Shown: positions 1 to 9,665 of the stretch, one piece after another
Layout: each line of letters begins with the position of its first letter
Numbering within the stretch: the stretch's first letter is position 1
DNA from: Cervus elaphus
Lineage: Eukaryota > Chordata > Mammalia > Artiodactyla > Cervidae
Reading direction: 5' to 3'
NCBI RefSeq assembly: GCF_910594005.1
Contig: NC_057817.1
Location: 32,775,001-32,839,000, forward strand
DNA length: 64,000 nt
Position numbers and translations under genes: made by a program
Notes under the pieces: model-generated
Database searches by the model: none
What the model saw: the letters and a program-made list of their open reading frames with translations, nothing else
Told to the model about the DNA's origin: nothing

Positions 1-172
1 ATGCTGTATGTTGAATAAAAGTGAATCTGTGTCTTGTTATAGATCTCAAAAGAAAACTTTCACCATTTTACCATTATTACATTCATTAAATTTGCTTAGT
101 AAATATCTTTTATTAAATTTATTAAATTAAGAAAGTTTCCTTGTAGTGAAAGTTTGCTAGGAGTGTTTGCTT
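1..172. other. AT-rich unassigned sequence
   Basis: Strongly AT-rich single-copy-looking DNA with TTATTAAATTTATTAAATT-type direct repeats near positions 100-130. No reading frame, RNA gene or repeat family was recognised. Confidence 0.4.
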
Positions 173-343
173 TTTTAAAAAAATTACTTAATTACTTAAT
201 TTGGCTGCACCAGGTCCTAGTTGTGGCACGTGAACTCTTAGTTGCAGCCTGTGGGGCTAACTTCCCAACCAGGACTCAAATCTGGGCCCCTTGCATTGGG
301 AGTACAGTCTTAGCCACTGGACCACCATGGACGTCCCCCGGAA
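173..343 (-). mobile_element. CHR-2-like tRNA-derived SINE
   Basis: Read on the minus strand, this opens with the tRNA-like head (ccagtggctaagactgtactcc, shown here as its complement near 300-340) and a degenerate B box around the 'gactcaaatctgggcc' stretch. It ends in A+T-rich sequence, which appears on the plus strand as repeated 'ttacttaattacttaattt' at about 184-203. The body contains 'ggctgcacc' and 'gttgtggcacgtg', typical of the cetartiodactyl CHR-2/ART family rather than Bov-tA. It is well diverged, so it predates most Bov-tA copies here. Confidence 0.75.
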
Positions 344-516
344 TGTTTGCTTTTTAAAATCATTTACGGACATTAGATGTTTACCAAACGCTTTTCCTGC
401 AACTATTGAAATGCTGTGTGCCTTTTCTTTCACTCTACAAATGCAGTGAATTACATTCATCTAGTTTTCAATGTAAGACCAAAATTCAAAATTGCATTTT
501 TGGAAAAAATCCAATT

Positions 517-729
517 TGGTGGCGCCAGTGGTAAAGAACCTGCCTGCCGGTGCAGGAGATTTAAGAGGCACAGGTTCGGTCCCTGGGTTGGAAAGATCCC
601 CTGAAGAAGGAAATGGCAACCAACTCCAGTATTCTTGCCGGGGAAATCCCATGGACAGAGGAGGCTGGCAGGCTACAGTCCATAGGGTCACAAAGAATTG
701 GACACAACTGAAGCAACTTCGCACACACG
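517..729 (+). mobile_element. Bov-tA SINE
   Basis: A tRNA-Glu-like head ('ggtggcgccagtggtaaag', with a B-box-like 'aggttcggtccctgg') is followed by the Bov-A body 'ctccagtattcttgcc', 'catggacagagg', 'tggacacaactgaagcaac'. The head carries a roughly 10-base insertion between 'gcaggagat' and 'caggttcg'. The Bov-A tail is related to the BovB LINE 3' end, which is thought to let BovB supply the retrotransposition machinery. Confidence 0.9.
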
Positions 730-765
730 GCAGTACCGTCATGAAATACTACTTTTTGCATATTA

Positions 766-874
766 CTGGATTTTCTCTGCCGCACTAGAATATAAGTTTC
801 AAGAAGGCAGAGGTTTTTGTTTGTTTTATCCACTGCTGTGTTTCCATGGAATATTTGTTGATGAATGAATGAAT
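766..874 (+). mobile_element. L2 LINE 3' end (partial)
   Basis: The order 'gcactagaatataag...aaggcagaggttttt...tttgttttatccactgctgtg...aatatttgttgatgaatgaatgaat' follows the L2 3' terminal region, which ends in (TGAA)n-like repeats. The segment normally reading 'agtgcctggcacatagtagg' is deleted. This is an ancient fragment with no coding content. Confidence 0.65.
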
Positions 875-1779
875 CCCTCAGAATTGTGTATTTTCTATTC
901 TGCCTATGAATGGAGAGCCCTGAGCCTCTGGGTGGGGTGGGGTGGGACTATTTCTCTTGGCAGTGCAAGGGTCACTTCTCTGCAGGACTGGGCACTACAT
1001 TCACTCCACTTTCTAGAGAGCATATATCCAAACAACTCCAGAGTTGTATGTCCTTCTTTCATGGTTTCTTCCCAAAGCCACTCTGCTTCCTTACCTATCT
1101 CCCTGTCCTTCCTATGTGTTGAGACCCCTTACATTCTATACCCAGGATTTAGCAGATCAATGAGTCACTTGTTCACTGACTTCCAACCCAGCTTACCCAA
1201 TGGCATGAAACAAGGAGAACTAAGACCAAAGTGTGTTGTCAAAGAGCACACAGATATTTATTTTCCTCCATTATAAAGCATAAGAAATGTTTTAGAATGT
1301 TAAGCATTTCATTTCCAAACATTTTTAAGTTAGTGAGAAAAAAATCTCATTTAAAAATGATCAATGTACCATGAAGTTAACAAGCTCTTCTGGAACAAAA
1401 ATGACATAAGCTATATTATGGTTTCTTTACTGCTGACAGTTTGTAATTATAATTACAATTCTAATTGTAACAAACTAAATCCATAAACAAAGCACTTGAC
1501 CTTAAATTGGCTTTAGGTTATAGAGCTCTGCATGACTCTTCTGCCACTCCTGCATTTTTCTCCTTGAACTTTTGCCCCAGGGGTTTTGTAATTCATTCCA
1601 ATTATCCAATAAACCAGGTTTTCCTGACAGTAGATGTACAGCCCCTCCCCTCCCCAACACACACGCACACATGCTCTCTCTTTGTCTCCTCCTGTAACAG
1701 TTTTTCCTTTCAGCAGCTTCTTTGGCCAACTTCAACCTTTCAGAGGCCTGAAGCATCACTTCCCACTTCCACTCTTAAA
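875..1779. other. Unassigned non-coding stretch
   Basis: No repeat family or exon was recognised. The 135-codon open frame at 869-1276 has low-complexity composition, no recognisable domain and a start inside the L2 tail, so I treat it as chance. Around 1300-1500 the DNA is AT-rich with overlapping palindromes (separate entry). A short (CA)n-like patch lies near 1658-1672. Confidence 0.5.
1441..1470. repeat. Overlapping palindromes with TAATTA cores
   Basis: Positions 1441-1458 (ttgtaattataattacaa) form a perfect 18-bp palindrome. Positions 1453-1460 (ttacaatt) then pair with 1463-1470 (aattgtaa) across a 2-base gap. The cores are homeodomain-type TAATTA/AATTA sites. The structure is direct; any regulatory role is inference. 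Confidence 0.6.
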
Positions 1780-1990
1780 AACCATGCCCCTGTGCTATTT
1801 TATAGCCCCTTGAATTTTTCCTATCATATTACTCATTAAATGTCATTTATTTGCTTGTCTTCTCCAGAAGCTATGAACTCTTAGGCAAGTGTCTATACTA
1901 TCTTTTTCACAGTTGAATCTCAAGGGCCTGCAGTACTACCTAGCACAAACCAAGGGTTCAGTAAGTATTTATTGAATGAATGAATGATTA
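1780..1990 (+). mobile_element. L2 LINE 3' end
   Basis: The order 'atttgcttgtcttctccagaag', 'ctacctagcacaaaccaagg', 'cagtaagtatttattgaatg' followed by (AATG)n matches the L2 3' untranslated end. It is diverged and non-coding. Confidence 0.65.
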
Positions 1991-2063
1991 AAATTTTAAT
2001 CTGTAATATTCCTGAATTATTAGTGTTAACCATGCCCCTATCTAAGCTGATTTAGAGTTGGTT

Positions 2064-2451
2064 CCAGGGGTCTCAGAGCTCCCTGGTAGCTCAGCTGGTA
2101 AAGAATCCTCCTGCAATGCAGAAGACCTGGGTTTGATCCTTGCATTGGGAAAATCCCCTGGAAAAAGGAACGGCTACCCACTCCAGTATTCTGGCCTGGA
2201 GAATTCCATGCCAGATAAGAACAGTTGGGATTCATTGGTGGCTCAGATGGTAAGGAGTCCACCTGCAATGCAGGAGACCCGGGTTCTATCCTTGGGTAAG
2301 GAAGATCCCCTGGAGCAGGGAATGGCAACTCACTCCAGTATTCTTGCCTGGAGAATCCCATAAACAGAGGAGCCTGGCGGGTTGCCGTCCATGGGGTCGC
2401 AAGAGTCGGACATGACTGAGCGACTAACACTTTCACTTTCCAGGGGTCTCA
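2064..2451 (+). mobile_element. Dimeric Bov-tA SINE with flanking duplication
   Basis: Two tRNA-headed units lie head to tail. The first (about 2076-2225) starts 'agctccctggtagctcagc' and stops soon after 'ggcctggagaattcc'. The second (about 2228-2440) has its own head 'attcattggtggctcagatg' and a full Bov-A body ending 'actttcactttc'. The 12-mer ccaggggtctca occurs at 2064-2075 and again at 2440-2451. The target-site duplication thus brackets the pair, not each unit, which suggests one dimeric insertion. Confidence 0.9.
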
Positions 2452-2594
2452 CGTTTGTAGCTTGAAGAACTGCGGAGAATATAATCTCCCTCTATATCAG
2501 GAGAGGTGACTTAGTGTCCGAAGGCTTATGAGTGGGAGGGATGGGGGAGGGGTGCCATGCCCCGAGGACTTACTGGGCTACAGTTTTGGGCTAC

Positions 2595-2780
2595 TGAGGT
2601 GACTACCCAGAGTCCAGTGAGAGGCAGAACTGTCTGAGATGAATCCTCGCTCTACTCCTTATGAGTCCCATGACTTGGGCAGTTAACTCAATTTTTGTGT
2701 GCCTTAGCACCTCTCATAAAGTGGTTGTTAAAAGATTAAAGGAGTGTAACACAGTGGCTAAAGTGCAATGAATGCCTAAG
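2595..2780 (+). mobile_element. MIR SINE relic
   Basis: Diverged sequence keeps the MIR order: 'gaatcctcgctctactcctta', 'tgacttgggcagttaactc', 'ataaagtggttgttaaaagattaaagg', then 'gcaatgaatgcctaag'. It matches the MIR core region and the 3' part that reads 'ttgggcaagtcacttaac' in intact copies. Confidence 0.55.
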
Positions 2781-2821
2781 GAAGGCCATTTTCCTCTTTG
2801 AGAGTAAGTTAGGGGATAATT

Positions 2822-3026
2822 GGGCTTCCCTGGTGGCTCAGACGGTAAAGCGTCTGCCTGCAGTGCGGGAGACCAGGGTTTGATCCCTGGGTTGGGAAGA
2901 TCCCCTGGAGAAGGAAATGGCAACCCACTCCAGTACTCTTGCCTGGAAAATTCCATGGACTGAAGAGCCTGGTAGACTATACAGTCCATGGGGTCTCAAA
3001 GAGTCGGACACGACTTCACTTTCACT
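2822..3026 (+). mobile_element. Bov-tA SINE (first of a tandem pair)
   Basis: Complete unit from the head 'gggcttccctggtggctcag' through 'gagaaggaaatggcaaccc' to the tail 'cacgacttcactttcactt'. It is preceded at 2809-2821 and followed at 3027-3039 by the same 13-mer, ttaggggataatt. Confidence 0.92.
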
Positions 3027-3039
3027 TTAGGGGATAATT

Positions 3040-3254
3040 AGACTTCCCTGGTGGCTCAGACGGTAAAGCGTCTGCCTACGAAGCGGGAAACTCGGATTCG
3101 ATCCCTGGGTTGGGAAGATCCTCTGAAGAAGGAAATGGCAACCCACTCCAGTACTCTTGCCTGGAAAATCCCACGGATGGAGGAACGTTATAGACTACAG
3201 TCCATGGGGTCGCAAAGAGTCGGACACGACTGAGTGACTTCAATTTTTTAATTT
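3040..3254 (+). mobile_element. Bov-tA SINE (second of a tandem pair)
   Basis: Complete unit from 'agacttccctggtggctcag' to 'gactgagtgacttcaatttt'. It is bounded by the second (3027-3039) and third (3255-3267) copies of ttaggggataatt. It differs from its neighbour at many positions (for example 'gaagcgggaaactcgg' in the head), so it is not a recent duplication of it. Confidence 0.92.
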
Positions 3255-3267
3255 TTAGGGGATAATT

Positions 3268-3780
3268 GTAGTGCTGGCATCCCTGGAAGCACTTTAACTA
3301 TACAGGGAAACAATATCCTGTTTTTCTTGGGGGCAGTGGCAGTGGCTGATGGCTTGATGATTTCAATACCCTCTGTTTACTGATGACATTCTTCATCCAC
3401 ACTTCTTTGATGAAGAAGTGACCAAACGGGCTAGCGTGCTTCTTTTTGCCAGTTCTTCTTGCTCCTTCTCTCTGCCTAGAACATGGACAGATGTGATATT
3501 TTGAAGTGTAGCAGCTATTTTGCAATCATAAGGCAATGAGCATGAAGGCAAATGCCTCCAAGCTAAGGATGGTGGAAGGAAAGATGGAAACGCCGGATCC
3601 CTGATGGCGTCGTGGAGCTCCTGTACCAGCCCTGAACTGCCCACCTCTGCTCTTGTCTGAGAAAAATAAACTGTGGTGAGGGATGGTTGGGTTTTCTTGC
3701 TTTGAATGGACTCCTAAAGATGGGGACAGAGTAAAGGGACAAAATAGGTGATTAAATAGTTAATCCCATGAGGTAGTTAT
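3268..3780. other. Unassigned non-coding stretch
   Basis: Mixed-composition DNA without a recognised repeat. Short open frames on the minus strand (3298-3525, 3393-3644) overlap one another in different frames and lack any recognisable motif, so I do not call genes. Confidence 0.45.
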
Positions 3781-4330
3781 AAGCCAAAAAAAAAAAAAAA
3801 GGAGATACCTGTAAGTTAATGATTATTCAAGAAAGCAGGTTTACTTAACTACAAAACCAATCAGGCTTGCTTAGCAATAAAACCAGGCAACAGAAGCACA
3901 AGACATGCCCCCGAACAATAAAACAATGGTGCCATGAGACTCACATCCTGCCCGTCTGAGCTCAGTAAGTTAATGATCCCTAGGGCACGCTCTCTGCACA
4001 CATAAAAAACAATAATTTGTGCACCTAGCTTCACCATGTAGGGAGGAGAAAACTCCCTTGCCCAACCTGGAGGAGGAGAATGACATCTACTCAAGAAAGA
4101 TAAAATAGGTTTTCTCCTCTCCCCACTTTTCCTTTGATTATAAAACGGTAGCCCAATAAGTTCTCAGGGGCTGGTACTCCCTCCCCTTGCCCTCCCACTT
4201 ATAAGCCTCACAAGCATCCCATTCTAATAAGTCACTTCTTGTCTATCACTTTGTCTCTTACTGAATTCTTTTTGCACAGAGACATAAAGGACTAGGCCGA
4301 GCTCTTCAGAGCCCCCCAGACAACACCAAA
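3781..4330 (+). mobile_element. Probable solo LTR of an endogenous retrovirus-type element
   Basis: After a poly-A run (3786-3800), the segment has LTR-like organisation. There is an AATAAA-rich upstream part (3880-3930), TATA-like 'gattataaaac' (about 4136-4146) and 'cttataagcc' (4199-4208), then 'cttgtctatcactttgtctc' and 'tgaattctttttgcacagag'. This resembles the U3/R/U5 end of ruminant retroviral LTRs. No gag, pol or env sequence adjoins it and I could not find matched terminal TG...CA ends. The assignment rests on resemblance, so confidence is moderate. Confidence 0.45.
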
Positions 4331-4439
4331 CAGTACTGACAAGTACATACAACCTGCAGCCTGAAGCTTTAGACCATATGAGCATCAACAGTATCTTACC
4401 ATTACTAGAGTGTCTTATCATCACTTAATTTTCTTTCTT

Positions 4440-4546
4440 TTCTACTAGACCTGAATTCCTTGAGGGTAGGAACCTGGCTTCTTTCTTTCTTTCTTTGCAG
4501 CATGTACTATAGTAGATGCTCAGTAGGTATTTGATGAGTGAGTGAA
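4440..4546 (+). mobile_element. L2 LINE 3' end with TTTC expansion
   Basis: 'gaattccttgagggtaggaacc', 'gtagatgctcagtaggtatt' and 'gatgagtgagtgaatc' follow the L2 3' end. A (TTCT)4-like microsatellite (about 4480-4497) has expanded inside it. Confidence 0.6.
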
Positions 4547-5549
4547 TCTATTTCAGTGGATGCACTGTGATAAGTGAGCTTGCAAATCAGGAACTGGTGC
4601 TATGATCCAGCCAGGAGAAGGGTGATGCTTTGTTGAGAAACCAGGGGCACTTTGAGAAATGAAGGCTCACGAGTCATCAGCTGAACACTTGTGGTTTCAC
4701 TTATTTCTGGATCTTTTATGACAAAACAAATAAAGCATACTAATAAACATAAAAAATCAGACATGTTACCAGATAATGAAAACATATGCTCATCTCAGAC
4801 ATAGAAATAACCTTAAGAGGAGGAGTGCTGGGAATAACAAAACACAGAAAAGGGCAAAATAATTTTTCTCTCCTTAGTCTTGTGGCAGCTCACTCGTGAA
4901 ATAGAGCTTTATTTTGCCAGATAAATCTAGACATGTGTATTTTGAAGAATCTGGAACCATGGCTGATGAAGAAATGCCCAGTCATGACCTTACCTGCTTC
5001 ACTCAGGCAACATTCACCCAGCTGCCTTTACAAAAGTTTACTTCTCGGGCACTGTTTCTCCTCTCCCGCCGTCCCCTTTGCCCGAGGACGATTCCGTTTT
5101 CTCCTGTATCATGAGGCTGCTGCTGAACCAATTTGCCCAGAACCTTTCTGTCATTTGCATTTCAGCTGCCCACTGCTCTGTCTAGTTTCTATTTTAAAAT
5201 GCTTATGCAACAACTTTGGGCCCGCTGGGGTCTTTTGATCCTTGAAGATTTTAATCAGGCGGGCTTGAGTCCCTGCTTTCTGCCTTGTGGAAAATCTGGT
5301 GTCTTCTCCAAGATTCCTCCTCATTGCCAGGAGTCTCACTCGGGTCTCAGGGACACCCGTGCCTCCTACTTCCCACTGTGATAAGTTGCTGCTTTTCATT
5401 CTGCACTTGTGCTTATTCCTTATCTCTACTTCAACCTTATCTCAGCTGTGGAACTCTGGACCTTTGCTTACTTTGTATTTTCTGTTTTGAATGAGCCAAC
5501 TAATTTACAGCACTATATGTGACTGCTTCCTTCTAAGTAACATGTGAAA
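4547..5549. other. Unassigned non-coding stretch
   Basis: No repeat was recognised. Several open frames of 60-101 codons overlap between 4914 and 5494 on both strands. None has a recognisable domain, Kozak context plus splice support, or a matching codon bias. They may reflect the moderately GC-rich composition of 5040-5450. Confidence 0.4.
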
Positions 5550-7566
5550 CTCTTGTGAATATGTATTGAGTACCTCTTTTGTCCCTGGCACTGTCACGCC
5601 AGGGACATTTTAAAGACCCAGTAAACTAGGTAATGGGGAGGAACTGTGACCAAGGGAGCCACAGTTGCTGGCCCTTCAGGGAGGCGCGCAGACCAGAGGG
5701 GTGTCAGTAAGGGGAGGCAGAACTATGGGCTATGAGGGTCAGCAACTCTCTGTGTACTATACACGGGCTCATGATTTTTTGTAAAAAATTCTGTGTAGTA
5801 TTGCTTCTTATGCTGATCAATGCAATGGAGTTGCTGCCTCACTCAAATTCACTATCTCTTGTAAAATGAATTCCTTTACTATAAAATTCCTGCTAAAAAG
5901 CTCCAATCATTGGGTCAACTTTGGAAAACAAACTACTTGTATTAGTACCTGAAAAAAATCACTAACATTGGAGACAAGTGGTTATTATCGTCTGTACCTG
6001 TTTGTTCCCAGAGAGAAAAATGCTGCTATGTTAGGGGAATAAAACTTCCTTCTGTTAAGCAATTAAGTAGACACAGGATATATATTATACTCTTGTATGA
6101 ATTCCATTTTTCTGGTTTTTACTCATTAGCAAGATCATCCTGCCAGATCATACACAACCTACATGCACTGATCACTCCGTTTGAAATGAGAAATTTCTGG
6201 ATTTAAGGTGGGCTTTAGGGCCCTCTAGTGGCTTCTTGACCATGAAATAGTAAAATTTACTTTTAAGCTGAATGAGAGGAAAAAAATCTCTTTCAATTTG
6301 CTATATATACCAGCTCTCAGAAGCTTTAAAGACATATTGTAAAACTTGTGGTAGCTCATATATTTCTCTCCTTCCAAAATGAAATGTGTTACTGTTTTTG
6401 CATTCCCACAGTAGTTATGTATGAAAATAGCTCCTTGCTGAAGGGTATCTTATGGCAGAAATATAGAATATTTTCTTATTTAGAATTAACACACTCTACT
6501 AGTGCAACAACACTTTGTAAGATGTATCTTACTCTTTTAATTAGCACATTCAAATGTGGACACAGTTATGACTCATATGAGTTTTTGGATTTTTGAGGAA
6601 TGATAGAATTTTGGCATCTTGTGGGTTTGTTATGAGATTTAACCTATCCTGACAACTAAGAGAATTTTCTGGCACCAACCTTTGTGCCTTTCTATGATAT
6701 ACAGTTTGAAAGAAGTCAGCCTAGAGCCAGCCTCACATTTAAGTGGTGTGGATGATTTAAAGGAACAGCTACAGATTTCACTCAATTCAAAATTCCTGAG
6801 CTGATAAAAGATGGCTCCCCAAATATCACCAATAGAAACTGTTGATAAGACAAGACTGCATTTATTACTTACCCCAAGAAGGGTGACCACCACCTCACAA
6901 AGCTCTACTATTTTCTTGGAGTGGGGGAAGACGAGGAAAGAACTGATTGAGAATTAAAAGGGTGATGTAAGGTAAGTCTTTCAAAATGGGGCTAAGGACC
7001 ACAATGCAACCATTCAGGATTATTGGAAACATCAAGGCAAGGGGTTCAAAGATTCTTATGAGCAAACTTTCTGTTCATGTTATTCCCCGAAGAGGTGATA
7101 GGTCTTTGGGGAAGGTCCTGTAATGAACAATCAAGCAGAAGACTTCTGGAAAAATAATGCAATGCTGATGAAGAGAGAGGAGTAGCAAAATGATGCTACT
7201 AGACAGTGGGTGTGGTTTTTGTTCTTGATGTGCAGACCAAGTATCAGAGTAAACAGTTTCAGTTCTTGGTGGCCTTCCACAATTAAGGTGCCTTCATGGC
7301 ATCTAAGCAATATTCCCTGTTAAAAATACAAATACTCAGAGGAACATCATATCAAACGACTATAAACATTTTACTTTTTAGAAAGACTGTGCTTCAGGAT
7401 TGTTTCCCATTAGGAGATTTAAATGGAAATAGTTCTCTGAAGGAATAGATGTAGTTTTACTAAGTTCTGATCTTGGTAAAAGATAGAACTTTTTCAAGCA
7501 CAAAAAGTTGGCATGTAGGTAGGATGTCAGAGTTTAAGATCACAAGGCACTTGTGCAGAACACAAT
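5550..7566. other. Unassigned stretch with possible ancient repeat and a CTCF-type site
   Basis: Positions 5555-5600 ('tattgagtacctcttttgtc', 'ctggcactgt') resemble the 'tactatgtgccaggcactgt' phrase common in ancient mammalian repeats, but I could not name the family. The remainder is AT-rich and without recognised genes. A CTCF-type motif at 6220-6231 is listed separately. Confidence 0.4.
6220..6231 (-). promoter_or_regulatory. Candidate CTCF binding motif
   Basis: The plus strand reads gccctctagtgg; its complement ccactagagggc fits the CTCF core CCACYAGRKGGC at every position. The flanks are not repeat-derived as far as I can see. Occupancy cannot be judged from sequence. Confidence 0.5.
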
Positions 7567-7567
7567 G

Positions 7568-7775
7568 GCTTCCCCAAACCAAGCTCAGATGGTTAAGAAT
7601 CTGCCTGCCATGTGGGAGACCCAGGTTTGATCCCTGGGTCAGGAAGATACTCTGGAGAAGGGAATGACAACTCATTCCAGTATTCTTGCCTGGAGAATTC
7701 CATGGACAGAGGAGCCTGGCGGGCTACAGTTCATGGGATCACAAAGAGTTGGACACTACTGAGCGACTAACAAAG
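7568..7775 (+). mobile_element. Bov-tA SINE
   Basis: The head 'caagctcagatggttaagaa' with B box 'aggtttgatccctggg' is followed by the body 'ttccagtattcttgcctgg' and tail 'ctactgagcgactaacaaag'. The first bases of the head carry a short insertion ('ccccaaacc'). No clear target duplication was found. Confidence 0.9.
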
Positions 7776-9490
7776 AATGTTATGAAAGATGCAGTGAGTG
7801 GAAGACAAAATATTGTCTTCAGTTTTGCTGTGGGTAACCTTCATCCTCTCTGTGATTCAGAGCTCAATGTCTGACCCGTAAGTGCCTGATAGGAGAACTA
7901 GCAGGACTCCTGCCTGATAGCTAGTGTGATGACTTCGTGTAGGTCTGATAGCCCCATCTCTGAAGTTAACATGCTTTATCCAGTCTCAAGTAAGTTGGAT
8001 TTGAGAGAGGAAGGACACAAAGTCAAAGAGAAAAGTGCATCAGATACTTGTTAAAAATGGCAAGACAGAGTTTATTTGAGGTACTGCAGTAGAGAAGAGA
8101 GACTTCAATACAGAATTGAGCTCGACTGCAGAAACAGTAAGGGTTTCTGTGGAATTACAGCCAGGGGGCAAAGTGGATGGAAAAGTAATAAGAGAGACTT
8201 GGTGAGATGCCGGAGGTGAGGGAAGAGAAACATGATTAGATATCAAAGATGGGGGATTATCTTCAAAATTTTTGTATTTCTGGCATCCTATAACAGGTGA
8301 ACACTTATGATTGAGCTGACTTAGCAGGTCAAGGACAAGGCCCAGTCAGGAAGAATGCTCAGAAGACTCAAGTTGGTTAAGGAGATAGTCCTTGTCAAAG
8401 ATGGGAATACTTGAAGATAATATTGGGATTGAGTGGATGAGTGTAGTGACTCCAGTAGTGGTGAGCCCAGCTCCATTTTCCTTTGCGAGAAGAAGGATAA
8501 CCTCCAGCTTAAATGCTTCCACATCCTCAGAGCCTTGCTTGGTGTTAGCAGTTCACAAGGTTACAAGGCCAGCAGTAGGAGGGAGCAAGAAACCATTGGG
8601 TCTGTGGCAAATGAGGCTGTCAGCAGAGGCACTGTGTTTGCATGTACTTTAATGGCATTAATTTATCCACTGTAAACATTTGAAATACACTACAATTTTA
8701 TAACATTCTTTTGTCTTTTTTCTTTTGTTAACATATCAGGGGCTTCAGTATATTGTGAGTAGTCTGCACCTCTCAGCCTCAGAGAGGCCCTTTGAGGATG
8801 GTTTCTAGAAGACTCTATGCATCAGTTCATATGGATTCCAAAAAACCCAAACATCTGAGAACTAGTCAGTTATCCACCTCTTACCACAATCCTCTCCCCA
8901 ATCCATCCATGAAGAAACTAACCATGTGGTGCCCTGGAAAGGCTCTGACTTGAGGATTTCGAGACATCAGCATAATGATGGCATTTAAAGCCATGCACCC
9001 AGATGAGATTGCTTGAGGAGTGTGCCCAGGTGCAGGGGGAAGTCCTAGGTGGAGAACCCGGGCAACCTCCACATCCAGAGCTCTGAGAAAGGAGAATCCA
9101 GCAGAGGAGGTGATGGGGGAGGGGAAGGGGAGGAGAATCGCCAATGGTCTAAAAAAAAAATAAGCCATTTCATTACTGGCTCTTCATGAATTCAGAGGCC
9201 ACTCCTTTCACAGACACAGATCCCTCTTGTAACTATTGATTCCTCAGTTTCTGCCTCACATACTTTACACAGAGCATATATGTAAGTACCATACTCACAA
9301 ACAGACCAACAGTAACCCTAACCTCAGTTTGGGGATCTATCTTCTGACCTAGCACAGTGGGGATAGGACAGAGTTAGGCACAGATATTGAATTATATTCA
9401 TTTTCTGTTATAAATCAGGTTTTCCAAGTTACCATTTAGATATTACACCAGAGTTCAGCACATGACATAGGAATCACTTTCTTAAAATCG
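7776..9490. other. Unassigned stretch, probably including ancient repeats
   Basis: 8040-8390 has the look of a dispersed repeat ('agtttatttgaggtactgc', 'ttgtatttctggcatcctat') but occurs once here and I cannot name it. 8880-9130 contains 'atggcatttaaagccatgca' followed by 'cagatgagattgcttgagg', a phrase order I associate with old LINE-derived repeats. Short frames in this region look incidental. Confidence 0.35.
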
Positions 9491-9539
9491 GCAATGTCGT
9501 GAGATCTAGAAAGCCACAAGGGAGGAAATGTGGGCTTTC

Positions 9540-9665
9540 CATCACCTCCCTTTCTCTTCTCTTCACTCTGCTTTGCTTCACCCATCTTTACATCTCTCCC
9601 CATCCTTCAAAGCCCTGGCCAAATCCTCCTCTATTAAGACTTTCCTGCCTCAAATTCATGTTAGC
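9540..9665 (+). mobile_element. Possible L2-like LINE fragment
   Basis: 'catctctccccatccttcaa', 'agccctggccaaatcctcct' and 'aagactttcctgcctcaaa' resemble the L2 segment before its 3' end, which encodes the protein C-terminus. Short and diverged. Confidence 0.35.

Noticed and set aside
461..833. Overlapping frames on both strands across the SINE at 0.5-0.7 kb
   Set aside because: Bov-tA SINEs are often open in several frames; the same peptide patterns recur at every SINE in the window.
869..1276. 135-codon open frame on the plus strand
   Set aside because: It begins in an L2 tail, has no domain or compositional sign of coding, and overlaps another frame; chance ORF.
2823..3254. tRNA-like sequences in the SINE heads
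   Set aside because: They have A/B-box-like words but are SINE promoters, not functional tRNA genes; no intact cloverleaf or acceptor end.
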